Assembly: GCA_949289575.1 (NCBI GenBank)
Contig: CASEOG010000005.1
Coordinates: forward strand, 186,001-250,000
DNA length: 64,000 nt
Direction of reading: 5' to 3'
Origin: an uncultured Spirochaetales bacterium
GTDB taxonomy: Bacteria > Spirochaetota > Spirochaetia > JAFGXN01
Shown here: piece by piece, positions 25,121-33,393 of the stretch
Layout of the letters: each line of letters begins with the position of its first letter
How positions within the stretch are numbered: position 1 is the first letter of the stretch
The notes under the pieces: model-generated
Database searches by the model: none
Seen by the model: the letters and a program-made list of their open reading frames with translations, nothing else
Told to the model about the DNA's origin: nothing
Translations under genes and position numbers: made by a program

Positions 25121-26704
25121 CTACAAATCCCAGATTTCATCGAAATGAAACGGTTTCTCGCAGTAACGGCACTTAAATGTATTTTCACCCGACTGCAGGA
25201 ATTCGGTCATGACCGGTTCATGGTGTGACGAATGCGAAATACAGGCCTCATTTTTACAGGAAATTTCCGAAAAACCGTAAACACGCGGAGGCATATCGAG
25301 TCTCAGTTTTCTGTAAACCCGCGAATCTTTGATAAAATTAATGGTACATCCGGGGGAAATGGCCGCCAGTTTCTTGACATCCTTTTGAGAAAAAGAAAGG
25401 ATATCGGGTAAAGAAATGATACCTTTGAAATAAGCGGGATCGTTTCGATGATAGACACCGTGCGAACTGCGTACATTCAAATTCAGGACTTTTCGTATCC
25501 GGTCGATATTGCTCCAGATTCCTTCAATCGAAGAGCCGCATGATATATGATCAATCACAATACCGTTCTCGACTGGTTTAATACCGACTTTGTATTCGGA
25601 TGTTTTCGTTTGCGTTCTGACAGGCATCTCTTTGACAAACGAAGAGGTAACGGGCACTTTTTCGGAAATCGGGGGAAGCAGCGTCTCCGCTTCGTCGTCG
25701 TAAAGTCCGTTCAGAAGACCGATTTCAATAATTCGGGTAAAATATCCGTTGATCGACTGCAAATCCCATCCGTTCAGGTCCGTATTATCCAGAAAGGTCG
25801 GAATCGTCGGATGCTCTTTGTGCCGCGGAAGCGGATGATAAAAACGGGTCTCCGGCTTCAGCAGCGGCATGAATTCCCGACGGAAAGTAACGGCCTTTCG
25901 CAGGGAATCGGCTTTCTCCAGCACTTCGTCCCCCATCCGTTCCAGCTGAAGCCGGGTAAAATACCAGATACAGGCAATATCGGATTGAGCCAGATAATCA
26001 TCAATCGAAGAAAAAATCCGCACCTCAAAACCGTTTTGTTTCATTTCTTCGATATAATGATCCGGCATCATCAGTTCCCGGGGCGCAATCAAATCAACCT
26101 TTACGGATTGGAAAATTTTCAGCCCGTTAACCTTCGAATGAACCGTTCTGCCGTGAAACAGATCTCCGACAATCGCCAGATGAATGGAGCTGCGGTCCCA
26201 GTTCTTCTGCTCCAGAAAACTGAACTCATCCAGAAGCTCCTGGGTCGGATGTTCGTGCTTTCCGTCTCCGGCATTGATAAAAACCGGTTTCGGAATCATC
26301 CTGTGAGAGCAATATTCGCCGAGGGCTGCGTCCAGGAAAGAGGTCAACCCCTCCAACCGGCTGCGGATGATAAAGGTAGACGACGGAGCATAACCGACCA
26401 GCATTTTAACGGTATCGGTAATACTTTCCATTTTATTGAACGATGATGCCGCCGAATCAAACAGATTAACGCGTCCTCCGTGAAATGCCGCCGCATTCCG
26501 AAAACTTTCCTTTGTCCTTGTACTGTCTTCGAGAAAAAGAAGATAAAACGAAGCTTCTCTGTTATTCAGTCGAAAACGATCGAGCGACTCTCCCGCACGG
26601 AAAGCTTCTTTCAGTTCCCTGGTTTTTTCGTACAAAAAAAGCTGCTCATCAACCGTTAAATCATTGATAACCGACAGGCTGCGTCCTTTAAATCGTCCAC
26701 TCAT
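25121..26704 (-). CDS. pyrBI: Fused aspartate carbamoyltransferase catalytic-regulatory chain (PyrBI)
   Basis: A 527-residue fusion. Residues 1-340 are the catalytic chain that joins carbamoyl phosphate to aspartate in pyrimidine synthesis: STRTKESF (carbamoyl phosphate loop), HPTQELLDE, and FYHPLPRHKEHP. From about residue 370 comes the PyrI-type regulatory domain (VENGIVIDHISCGSSIEGIW), ending in a zinc-binding region with Cys in CKNEAC and CRYCEK. Both domains look intact, so nucleotide allostery is plausible. Similar fusions are known from Thermotoga maritima and Treponema denticola. GAGG lies 10 bases before the ATG, and TATAAT just upstream of that. Confidence 0.9.
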   Translation of the reverse strand: MSGRFKGRSLSVINDLTVDEQLFLYEKTRELKEAFRAGESLDRFRLNNREASFYLLFLEDSTRTKESFRNAAAFHGGRVNLFDSAASSFNKMESITDTVKMLVGYAPSSTFIIRSRLEGLTSFLDAALGEYCSHRMIPKPVFINAGDGKHEHPTQELLDEFSFLEQKNWDRSSIHLAIVGDLFHGRTVHSKVNGLKIFQSVKVDLIAPRELMMPDHYIEEMKQNGFEVRIFSSIDDYLAQSDIACIWYFTRLQLERMGDEVLEKADSLRKAVTFRREFMPLLKPETRFYHPLPRHKEHPTIPTFLDNTDLNGWDLQSINGYFTRIIEIGLLNGLYDDEAETLLPPISEKVPVTSSFVKEMPVRTQTKTSEYKVGIKPVENGIVIDHISCGSSIEGIWSNIDRIRKVLNLNVRSSHGVYHRNDPAYFKGIISLPDILSFSQKDVKKLAAISPGCTINFIKDSRVYRKLRLDMPPRVYGFSEISCKNEACISHSSHHEPVMTEFLQSGENTFKCRYCEKPFHFDEIWDL

Positions 26705-26781
26705 AAGCTACCTCGCGATTATTATACTATTATTTCCTCTTTTTTTAATAGTTTTTTAATTTTTTTTACCGAAAAAGAAGT

Positions 26782-26787
26782 TATAAT
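26782..26787 (+). promoter_or_regulatory. -10 element before the E2-domain gene
   Basis: A consensus TATAAT 35 bases before ATG 26822, with no clear -35 in the A/T-rich upstream sequence. The region from 26704 to 26822 is shared with the divergent pyrBI gene. A Shine-Dalgarno site AAAAGGAG (26802-26810) follows. Confidence 0.45.
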
Positions 26788-26821
26788 TCGGTAACATAAA
26801 AGAAAAGGAGCCAATGCAGCT

Positions 26822-27757
26822 ATGAGTCAGATGGGAAAGGGAATCACCTTTACGGAAAAAAGAATTTTCGGTATTCAGAGAAAGATGGTTGCGTACATGA
26901 CCCAAAAATCATGGAACGAAATACCGCATGTTTCTTATGTTTACGATGCCGATATTACCGACTTTTTTCGCTATTTTCAGGAAAACAAGGAACGTTTCTC
27001 CAAAAACGGAAAAATTTCTTTCAATACATTAATGCTGAAAGTTATTGCCGAAGGTTTAAAAGCAGCCCCCGAATTAAATTCGAATTTGGAATACTCTGCA
27101 TCGACGGCACGCGGTACACATAAAATTGCCAAAGAGATTAATATTGCTTTGCCGTGGCTGTTGGAAACGGGCGATATGTTTACACCGATAGTCAAAGATG
27201 TCGGCAATAAGAACCTTCACGAAATTACCGATTACATCAATGATATCGCAAGACGTCTGAAAAATACCATTATTCCGGAACTCCTCTACAAAGTCAGCTT
27301 CGGTGAAAAAATTTCGGATTTGAAGAGCCTGAAACTTTCTTCCATTAAGCAAATTCTTCCGAACTTAATCGGAAAACACAAAGTCCGCAGAATTTCCCGC
27401 AAAGAAAGAAAAGAGTATTATAAGATTCCGGAAAAAGATCGTCTGACTCCGGATGATATTTTCGGTGCCACCACACTTGTTTCCAATATCGGTTCGATTA
27501 ACCGGCATCAGAAAGGAGCCGTAACGATTCTGGAAATTATCGCACCTCAGGTTTTTGTTGTCGGTTTGAATGCCGTTCAGGACCGCCCCGGTGTTTATAC
27601 CGATACAGACGGTGTTCAGAAAATCGGCATCCGCAAGATTCTCCCCCTTTGCTGCACCTTCGACCACAGAGCCGTCGATTTCGGACAGCTGCTGCCGTTC
27701 CAGGACCGCATTGCCGAAATTATTGCCAATCCGCAGGAAATCGACAACTGGGTCTGA
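26822..27757 (+). CDS. Stand-alone 2-oxoacid dehydrogenase E2-type acyltransferase domain
   Basis: A 311-residue protein consisting only of the catalytic acyltransferase core of E2 (the chloramphenicol-acetyltransferase fold). The catalytic HRxxD motif reads CTFDHRAVDFGQ, where E2 proteins have DHRxxDG; His and Asp are kept, but Phe replaces the usual Gly position. It has no lipoyl domain, no E3-binding domain and no swinging linker, so it cannot act like a full E2. It might be a free acyl-CoA acyltransferase, or receive a lipoyl domain from another chain. AAAGGAG precedes the ATG. It ends one base before the -35 of the CoA operon promoter. Confidence 0.8.
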   Translation: MSQMGKGITFTEKRIFGIQRKMVAYMTQKSWNEIPHVSYVYDADITDFFRYFQENKERFSKNGKISFNTLMLKVIAEGLKAAPELNSNLEYSASTARGTHKIAKEINIALPWLLETGDMFTPIVKDVGNKNLHEITDYINDIARRLKNTIIPELLYKVSFGEKISDLKSLKLSSIKQILPNLIGKHKVRRISRKERKEYYKIPEKDRLTPDDIFGATTLVSNIGSINRHQKGAVTILEIIAPQVFVVGLNAVQDRPGVYTDTDGVQKIGIRKILPLCCTFDHRAVDFGQLLPFQDRIAEIIANPQEIDNWV

Positions 27758-27786
27758 TTTACTTTTTTTGAAAAAACCGATATACT
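27758..27786 (+). promoter_or_regulatory. Promoter of the CoA operon, leaderless geometry
   Basis: TTTACT (27758-27763), 17 bases, TATACT (27781-27786), then five bases and ATG 27792. The -35 begins just after the stop codon of the preceding gene, and the only purine-rich stretch before the ATG (GGGG) touches it too closely to be a ribosome binding site. Confidence 0.7.
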
Positions 27787-27791
27787 GGGGC

Positions 27792-28694
27792 ATGCACAGT
27801 GCTAAAGCATTCAGTCCGGCTCATATTACCGGATTCTTTACCATACAGGATGCCCTCGAAAATCCGGAACAGTCCGGCTCCTTGGGAGCCGGATTTTGTA
27901 TTCTGAACGGTACAGTCACAAAGGTCCGCCCTCTTCGCCGTTCGAATCGGACTGTCGTAAAAATCAACGGACAATTTTCACCGGCCCCTGTCTCGGTAAA
28001 GACAGCTTCGCTTTTTTTCGAAGCGGCCGGGATAACTCCGGAACCGTTATCGATTAACCATACCGTAACGGCTCCCCGGGGATCGGGGTTCGGGACATCC
28101 GGCTCCGGTGCCCTCAGTCTCGCTATGGCACTGAATAAACTCTACGGATTTCCCTTAAGCGAAGACAAAACCGCCGCAGTCGCCCACTGCGCCGATGTTT
28201 TATGCAAAACAGGACTGGGCACCGTTGTCGGCGAGCGCAAAGGCGGCTTCGAACTGCGGTTAAAAGCCGGGACACCGCCTTACGGGGTCATCGACGGTTT
28301 TTGCCCGGGAAAGCCGCTGTTTGCGGTTTTTATCTGTTTCGGTCCGCTTTCGACATCAGATTCTCTTACCGACCCCAAAATTCGGGCCGATATCAACCGG
28401 TACGGAAACGTTCATCTGCAACGCCTTAAAGAGAATCCCGTTGCCGAACAGTTTCTGACGGAAGCCTCTCTTTTTTCCGAAGAAGTCGGTCTTTATTCGT
28501 CGAACGGACGCAAAGCAGCCGAAATCTTTCGCAAAAACGGTTTTCTTCCGGCCATGCTGATGTTCGGAGACGGTCTGTACACATTCTGCTCATCCCGAAA
28601 GGAAGCACAAAATTTGAAAAAAATACTGAAAAAGAATTTCAAAAATGATATACTCATTTCAATGATTTCCGAAAAAGGAGCCCGCACATTATGA
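27792..28694 (+). CDS. Archaeal-type pantoate kinase (GHMP family)
   Basis: A 300-residue GHMP-superfamily kinase that fits archaeal pantoate kinase, which phosphorylates pantoate to 4-phosphopantoate. The N-terminal MHSAKAFSPAHITGFFTI and the family's phosphate-binding loop (PRGSGFGTSGSGALSLAMA, residues about 97-115) are characteristic: archaeal PoK proteins read GxGFGTSGAGAL. The C-terminal third is helical. The identification is strengthened by the next gene, which uses the product of this one. The ATG at 27792 has no Shine-Dalgarno site. In nearly all bacteria this step is skipped, because pantothenate is made first and phosphorylated by CoaA/CoaX. Confidence 0.85.
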   Translation: MHSAKAFSPAHITGFFTIQDALENPEQSGSLGAGFCILNGTVTKVRPLRRSNRTVVKINGQFSPAPVSVKTASLFFEAAGITPEPLSINHTVTAPRGSGFGTSGSGALSLAMALNKLYGFPLSEDKTAAVAHCADVLCKTGLGTVVGERKGGFELRLKAGTPPYGVIDGFCPGKPLFAVFICFGPLSTSDSLTDPKIRADINRYGNVHLQRLKENPVAEQFLTEASLFSEEVGLYSSNGRKAAEIFRKNGFLPAMLMFGDGLYTFCSSRKEAQNLKKILKKNFKNDILISMISEKGARTL

Positions 28695-29440
28695 GCTTTA
28701 AAGATGTTCCCCCTTCGCATCCGCGCTATCAGTCCCTTTTGATGCGTCATCTGATTGCGGAAGGCGGGAAAAAAGGTATCGTAGCCGATTCGGGGCTGAT
28801 CGCCCACGGACGGGGTGAAGCGTTCGACTATCTTCTGGGAGAAAAAACGGCTCCGTTTGCAGAAAAAGCGATCGAAGCGGCAGCGGCACTGATTCTCGAA
28901 TCAAAAAGACCGATTTTATCGGTTAACGGCAATCTGGCCGCTCTCTGTCCGGATGATATTGCCGAAATCCAGCGTGTATCGCCGCTGGGGATCGAAGTCA
29001 ATCTCTTTTACCGTACGCCGAAACGGGAACGGGCGATTTTCCGTCATTTAAAGCGTCACGGCGTCAAGTCGATTCTCGGTCTGAAAAAATCGGATACAGT
29101 CCGCCTTTCGTCAATGGATCATGCACGGAGAATTGTCGACAAAAACGGCATAGCGGCAGCCGATACGGTTATTATACCGCTGGAAGACGGCGATCGGGCC
29201 GAAGCACTCGTCCGGGACGGAAAAAAAACCGTTGTCATCGACCTGAATCCGCTTTCCCGTTCTGCCGTGTCGGGAACCGTAACTGTTGTCGATAATATTG
29301 TACGGGTGATGCCGTTACTGATTCGGAAAATCAAAGAAACGGCGGCGCTGACCCCGTCCCAACGGCAGGAAATTCTGGCCGCCTACGATAACAGAGCCGT
29401 TTTGAAAGAAGCCGAGGCGGCTGTTCGGAGACATTCATGA
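28691..29440 (+). CDS. 4-phosphopantoate-beta-alanine ligase (archaeal phosphopantothenate synthetase)
   Basis: A 249-residue enzyme condensing 4-phosphopantoate with beta-alanine using ATP. The strongly conserved archaeal signatures are present: HPRYQSLLMRHLIAEGGKKG, then GLIAHGRGEAFDYLLGEKT, PILSVNGNLAAL and IEVNLFYRT. I know these only from archaeal phosphopantothenate synthetase, and the length agrees. The ATG overlaps the end of the pantoate kinase gene (ATGA), with GGAG 12 bases upstream. It replaces the bacterial PanC step and works before rather than after phosphorylation. Confidence 0.9.
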   Translation: MSFKDVPPSHPRYQSLLMRHLIAEGGKKGIVADSGLIAHGRGEAFDYLLGEKTAPFAEKAIEAAAALILESKRPILSVNGNLAALCPDDIAEIQRVSPLGIEVNLFYRTPKRERAIFRHLKRHGVKSILGLKKSDTVRLSSMDHARRIVDKNGIAAADTVIIPLEDGDRAEALVRDGKKTVVIDLNPLSRSAVSGTVTVVDNIVRVMPLLIRKIKETAALTPSQRQEILAAYDNRAVLKEAEAAVRRHS

Positions 29441-30204
29441 AACAGGAATTCCGCAAATACAGAGAAACAGGAAAGCGGTTGACCATGCTGACCGCCTATG
29501 ATGCCGGAATGGCCGCCCTTCTCGAACAGGCAGGTGTCGATATCATTCTGGTCGGGGACAGTCTGGGGAATGTCTTTCAGGGCGCCGACACAACACGTGT
29601 TGTAACAATGGAGCAGATGGAGTATCATATCCGTGCAGTCAGGGCCGGTGCGCCTCACACCTTTATTATCGGTGATATGCCCTACCGCACCTACGAAACA
29701 GCGGACGAAGCAGTCGCCAATGCCCGCAGACTGAGGACAGCCGGATGCGATGCCGTGAAACTTGAAGGATACATCAAAGGAATCGTCAAAGCCGTTACCG
29801 ATGCCGGCATTCCGGTCTGTGCCCACATCGGCCTTCTGCCTCAGACTGCCGAAACCTTTACGGTCAGAGGAAAAGAGGAAGACGAGAAAATCCGTTTTCA
29901 GGCAGAGGCCGAAGAGCTTCAGCGGGAAGGCGCTTTTATGACGGTCATCGAATGCACCTCATCGGCCCTCGCGAAAGACATCTCGGAAACACTCTCCGTT
30001 CCGACAATCGGAATCGGTGCCGGAAATGCCTGCGACGGACAGGTTCTGGTGATCAACGATCTGCTCGGCATGAAAGAGAAAAAAGGCGCAAAGTTCGTCA
30101 GGCGGTATGCCGAACTCCATTCGGTTATTACGAATGCGGTTCGCAGTTACATCGGGGATGTCCGTTCGGGTAACTATCCCTCCGAAGCAGAGTCTTACCG
30201 CTGA
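29437..30204 (+). CDS. panB: 3-methyl-2-oxobutanoate hydroxymethyltransferase
   Basis: A 255-residue (beta/alpha)8 enzyme that adds a hydroxymethyl group from methylene-tetrahydrofolate to 2-oxoisovalerate, giving 2-dehydropantoate. Typical sequence marks: MLTAYDAGMA, ILVGDSLGNV, VIGDMPYRTY-like IIGDMPYRTYET (metal and substrate site), HIGLLPQT, and the catalytic Glu in VIECTSS. It overlaps the upstream ligase by 4 bases, with CGGAG as ribosome binding site. Both bacteria and archaea have PanB; here it supplies the precursor of the archaeal-type operon. Confidence 0.95.
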   Translation: MKQEFRKYRETGKRLTMLTAYDAGMAALLEQAGVDIILVGDSLGNVFQGADTTRVVTMEQMEYHIRAVRAGAPHTFIIGDMPYRTYETADEAVANARRLRTAGCDAVKLEGYIKGIVKAVTDAGIPVCAHIGLLPQTAETFTVRGKEEDEKIRFQAEAEELQREGAFMTVIECTSSALAKDISETLSVPTIGIGAGNACDGQVLVINDLLGMKEKKGAKFVRRYAELHSVITNAVRSYIGDVRSGNYPSEAESYR

Positions 30205-31373
30205 TGAGATTCCCGAAACGCCCGTATTCACGATTCAAAACAGCTCTCCATCTCAAAAAAGCATTAAAAAAGGATCTTGCCTTTCGGAACGGAACCGTCA
30301 TCGGCAGTATGTGCTCGGCTCCCTCACGATATGCTGTCCGCATCTTCTCGAAATATATCGGGAAAAATTTGGGAGATCCGGGACTCTGTCCCGGAACGGC
30401 CGAAATCGAGCAGGAGGCGGTTCACATGCTCGGCTCCCTTCTCGGCAATCCCGATGCGGACGGTGTTTTTACCACGGGAGGAACGGAAGCCAATTTTCTG
30501 GCTCTGCTGACGGCCATAAAAATGACAGACGGCACACGACGCGAAATCATTCTATCGGACTGTGCCCACTTTTCGTTTTTTAAGGCGGCGGAAATGATGA
30601 GTCTTCGTCCGATTACGATTCCCCACAATGCGGATTACTCAATTAATGTCGGGGCTGCCGCCGAAAAAATATCGGACCGGACACTGGCTCTGATCGGAAT
30701 TGCGGGAACGACCGGCACCGGCTCCGTTGACGATATCCCGGCACTGGGAAAACTGGCCGAAAAACATAATCTCTACTTTCACGTCGATGCGGCATTCGGC
30801 GGATTTGTTCTCCCCTTTTTAAAAAAAGCAGGCTATCCGTCAAAACCGTTTGATTTTACCGTTGACGGTGTCTCGTCGATTACCATTGATCCCCATAAAA
30901 TGGGACAGGGACTGACTCCGGGCGGTTGCATTTTATACAAATCCCGTGAGCTTGCCGACAGGGCGGCCTTCCCGGTTTCTTATCTGGCCGGCGGAAAAAC
31001 AAAACACCGTACGCTGGTCGGAACCCGCAGCGGTGCGGCGGTTCTGGCCAACTGGACACAGATGGTTTGTCTCGGGGAAGAAGGGTATGTACGGATTGTC
31101 AGGAAATGTATGGATCTTTCCGTTTCGCTTGCCCGACGGCTCGATACAATCGACGGCATCCGATGCGTCAAAATTCCCGAAATCAATGTCGTTGCCTTCC
31201 GTTCTCTGAAAACCGATCCCGAAAGATTGAGTCGGAAATTAAGAGAAGCGGGATGGGCAGTCTCCCTGTTTGACGATTATTTTCGGATTGTCGTTATGCC
31301 TTATGTCACCGAACGCACACTGCGACGATTTTTAAAGGACCTGAAATCATTTACAGGAGACTCTCATGAATGA
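30204..31373 (+). CDS. Group II PLP aspartate decarboxylase (MfnA-like)
   Basis: A 389-residue pyridoxal-phosphate decarboxylase. The conserved LGDPGLCPGTAEIEQEAV, TTGGTEANFLALL, the AGTTGTGSVDDI turn and the PLP lysine in TIDPHKMGQG identify it as the MfnA/AspDC family, which in archaea makes beta-alanine from L-aspartate for CoA (and tyramine for methanofuran in methanogens). Given its operon, beta-alanine production is the likely role, replacing the usual bacterial pyruvoyl PanD. The ATG overlaps the panB stop by one base (TGATG). A glutamate or tyrosine decarboxylase is possible but does not fit the context. Confidence 0.85.
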   Translation: MRFPKRPYSRFKTALHLKKALKKDLAFRNGTVIGSMCSAPSRYAVRIFSKYIGKNLGDPGLCPGTAEIEQEAVHMLGSLLGNPDADGVFTTGGTEANFLALLTAIKMTDGTRREIILSDCAHFSFFKAAEMMSLRPITIPHNADYSINVGAAAEKISDRTLALIGIAGTTGTGSVDDIPALGKLAEKHNLYFHVDAAFGGFVLPFLKKAGYPSKPFDFTVDGVSSITIDPHKMGQGLTPGGCILYKSRELADRAAFPVSYLAGGKTKHRTLVGTRSGAAVLANWTQMVCLGEEGYVRIVRKCMDLSVSLARRLDTIDGIRCVKIPEINVVAFRSLKTDPERLSRKLREAGWAVSLFDDYFRIVVMPYVTERTLRRFLKDLKSFTGDSHE

Positions 31374-32619
31374 GCCGCACCCTTCAACGGATATCACGGG
31401 AACACTTTCCCAAACTCTATCGGGAAAAAGAATTATTTTGGCGCTTTGCGGCAGTGTCGCTGTTACGAAAAGCGCCGATTTGGCCCGCCTTTTAATGAGG
31501 CACGGAGCCGAAGTGATTCCCGTTATGAGCCGCGCGGCCACCGAACTGATCCGGCCCGAACTGATTCACTGGGCAACAGGCAGACTTCCGATTACGACAT
31601 TAACGGGCGCCGTCGAACATGTCCATTACGCAGGCAATACTTCGACAAAGGCCGATCTTCTTCTGATTGCGCCGGCAACGGCCGATACAATCGGAAAAAT
31701 TGCCTGCGGTATCGATGACACACCGGTCACCACGTTTGCGACGACCGCATTGGGCGACGGAATTCCCCTGCTGATTGTTCCCGCCATGCACGAGCCGATG
31801 TTCCGGCATCCGGCTGTAGAAGAAAATATAGAGCGGCTGCGCCGATGGGGTGTCACCGTTATGACGCCCCGAATCGAAGAAGGAAAAGCCAAAATTCCGA
31901 CAGACAATGCCATTCTGGAAAAGGTTGCGGCTCTTCTGTCAGGAACCCGGCAGGAAAGATTTCTGGAAGGCGAACATATTCTGGTAACAACCGGACGCAC
32001 GGTCGAATATCTGGACAGCGTCCGCGTACTCTCAAACAACAGCAGCGGGAAAATGGGGGCTGCCGTCGCCGGGGAAGCACTGAAGGCCGGAGCCCGGGTT
32101 ACAATCATTGCCGGAAAGGTCAGCTGCCGGCTGCCGGAAAAGGCAGATATCATCGAATGCGAAACATCGGATGAAATGGCGGCCGCCGTATCGGAAGCAT
32201 TAAGGACAACCCGCTTTGACCGGATTATTGCGGCAGCCGCTGTCGGCGACTGGAAACCGGAAATCCGTTTCGAGGGCAAAATACCGACCCACGGACAAAA
32301 AATGATTACCGTAAATCTTGTGCCGACAGAAAAAATTCTCGATAAAATGAGAGCGGCGGCGCCCGAAAGCCAGATTACCGCTTTCCGTGCCCTTCCCGAA
32401 CCGGACGACAAAAGCCGATACGAAGATGCCGTTCGGCGAATGGAACGGGCCGATGCCGATTTCATCGCCGTCAACGATGTATCTGCTCCCGGGTGCGGTT
32501 TTGAAACCGACACAAACCGGCTGCTGATTATCGATAAAAACGGCCGCATAACCGACACGGGTTTTGTATCGAAAAACAGAGCGGCCGAAATCCTTTTACG
32601 GCGTCTCTCCGATCAGTGA
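31366..32619 (+). CDS. coaBC: Phosphopantothenoylcysteine synthetase/decarboxylase CoaBC, archaeal-looking
   Basis: A 417-residue bifunctional enzyme. The N-terminal flavin domain (about 1-190) decarboxylates 4'-phosphopantothenoylcysteine: LALCGSVAVTKSADLARLL, HVHYAG, APATADTIGKIACG, PAMHEPMFRHPAV. The C-terminal half joins cysteine to phosphopantothenate: TGRTVEYLDSVRVLSNNSSG and AAAVGDW. PAMHEPMFRHPAV with EEGKAKIP, and the absence of the bacterial active-site loop, resemble archaeal CoaBC more than bacterial. It overlaps the upstream decarboxylase by 8 bases behind AGGAG, as the last gene of the CoA operon. Its 3' end overlaps the convergent batE by 24 bases. Confidence 0.9.
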   Translation: MNEPHPSTDITGTLSQTLSGKRIILALCGSVAVTKSADLARLLMRHGAEVIPVMSRAATELIRPELIHWATGRLPITTLTGAVEHVHYAGNTSTKADLLLIAPATADTIGKIACGIDDTPVTTFATTALGDGIPLLIVPAMHEPMFRHPAVEENIERLRRWGVTVMTPRIEEGKAKIPTDNAILEKVAALLSGTRQERFLEGEHILVTTGRTVEYLDSVRVLSNNSSGKMGAAVAGEALKAGARVTIIAGKVSCRLPEKADIIECETSDEMAAAVSEALRTTRFDRIIAAAAVGDWKPEIRFEGKIPTHGQKMITVNLVPTEKILDKMRAAAPESQITAFRALPEPDDKSRYEDAVRRMERADADFIAVNDVSAPGCGFETDTNRLLIIDKNGRITDTGFVSKNRAAEILLRRLSDQ

Positions 32620-33393
32620 AACGGATTCGCGGGGAAGCCAGCATGTCGACCGGTCACGCAGTCTGACACGGTACCATCCGGGACGGGTTTCCAGGACAAT
32701 GATTTCGCTGCCGGCGGGAACCGGACGCGCATAAGCACTCTCGTAGACAGGATGATCTCCCGAACGGCCTTCCGTATCCTGCAAAAGGACTCCCTCTTTA
32801 TACAGACTTTTCTGCACAACAGTAACGGCGACCGATGCGAAATTGCAGATGAATAAAACCGCGCATATTGTCAGCAGAGTGCGGCCGTACCGCATCGCAC
32901 CGCGTTTGAAAACATACCGGGCAGCGAGAAGAGATCCCGCTGCAAAGACAAGATAAAGCGAAATAAGACGGATTTCCGGAGAGATCCGGTAGTGAAAGAA
33001 AAAAACGGATTCAAAAATCCGGACCGGGAGCGGAATTTCAATCTGCTCGTTCAGCCGCAGCCGGGCCGCATTCAGAGCACTTCTTATCCCGGCCGTATCA
33101 CGAAAGGAAAGGGCCTCCCGGTAATAATAGACAGCCAAAGGATATTCTTTTTCAAAAAATGCAATGTTACCGAGACAAAGATAAATCGAAGAGTTGGGAT
33201 ACCGTTCCGCCAGAGAACGGTAAAGTGCCCCGCTTTTTTCGAGAAGACGGACCGCTCCCTCCGAATCGGAAGAAAGCAAATCGAGGCCTTCCCTGTAGTA
33301 TCGTTCCGCCTCTTCCAGCTGCCTTTCGTCATCGGATGCCGATGCGGGAAAGAGCAGAAACACCAGAAAAAGAGAGATAAAAAAACGTTTCAT
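32596..33393 (-). CDS. batE: BatE: TPR and SH3-like exported protein
   Basis: A 265-residue protein of the Bat aerotolerance set. A signal peptide (MKRFFISLFLVFLLFPASAS) is followed by tetratricopeptide-like helices (YREGLDLLSSDSEGAVRLLE and LGNIAFFEKEYPLAVYYYRE), two membrane segments (ISLYLVFAAGSLLAAR and LLTICAVLFICNFASVAV) and a C-terminal bacterial SH3-type domain (VYESAYARPVPAGSEIIVLE ... GWYRVRLRD). ATG 33393 follows GAGGAGG. The start overlaps the batD stop by 4 bases. Last gene of the moxR-bat operon; it may bind partners at the envelope. Confidence 0.85.
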   Translation of the reverse strand: MKRFFISLFLVFLLFPASASDDERQLEEAERYYREGLDLLSSDSEGAVRLLEKSGALYRSLAERYPNSSIYLCLGNIAFFEKEYPLAVYYYREALSFRDTAGIRSALNAARLRLNEQIEIPLPVRIFESVFFFHYRISPEIRLISLYLVFAAGSLLAARYVFKRGAMRYGRTLLTICAVLFICNFASVAVTVVQKSLYKEGVLLQDTEGRSGDHPVYESAYARPVPAGSEIIVLETRPGWYRVRLRDRSTCWLPRESVSLIGETP

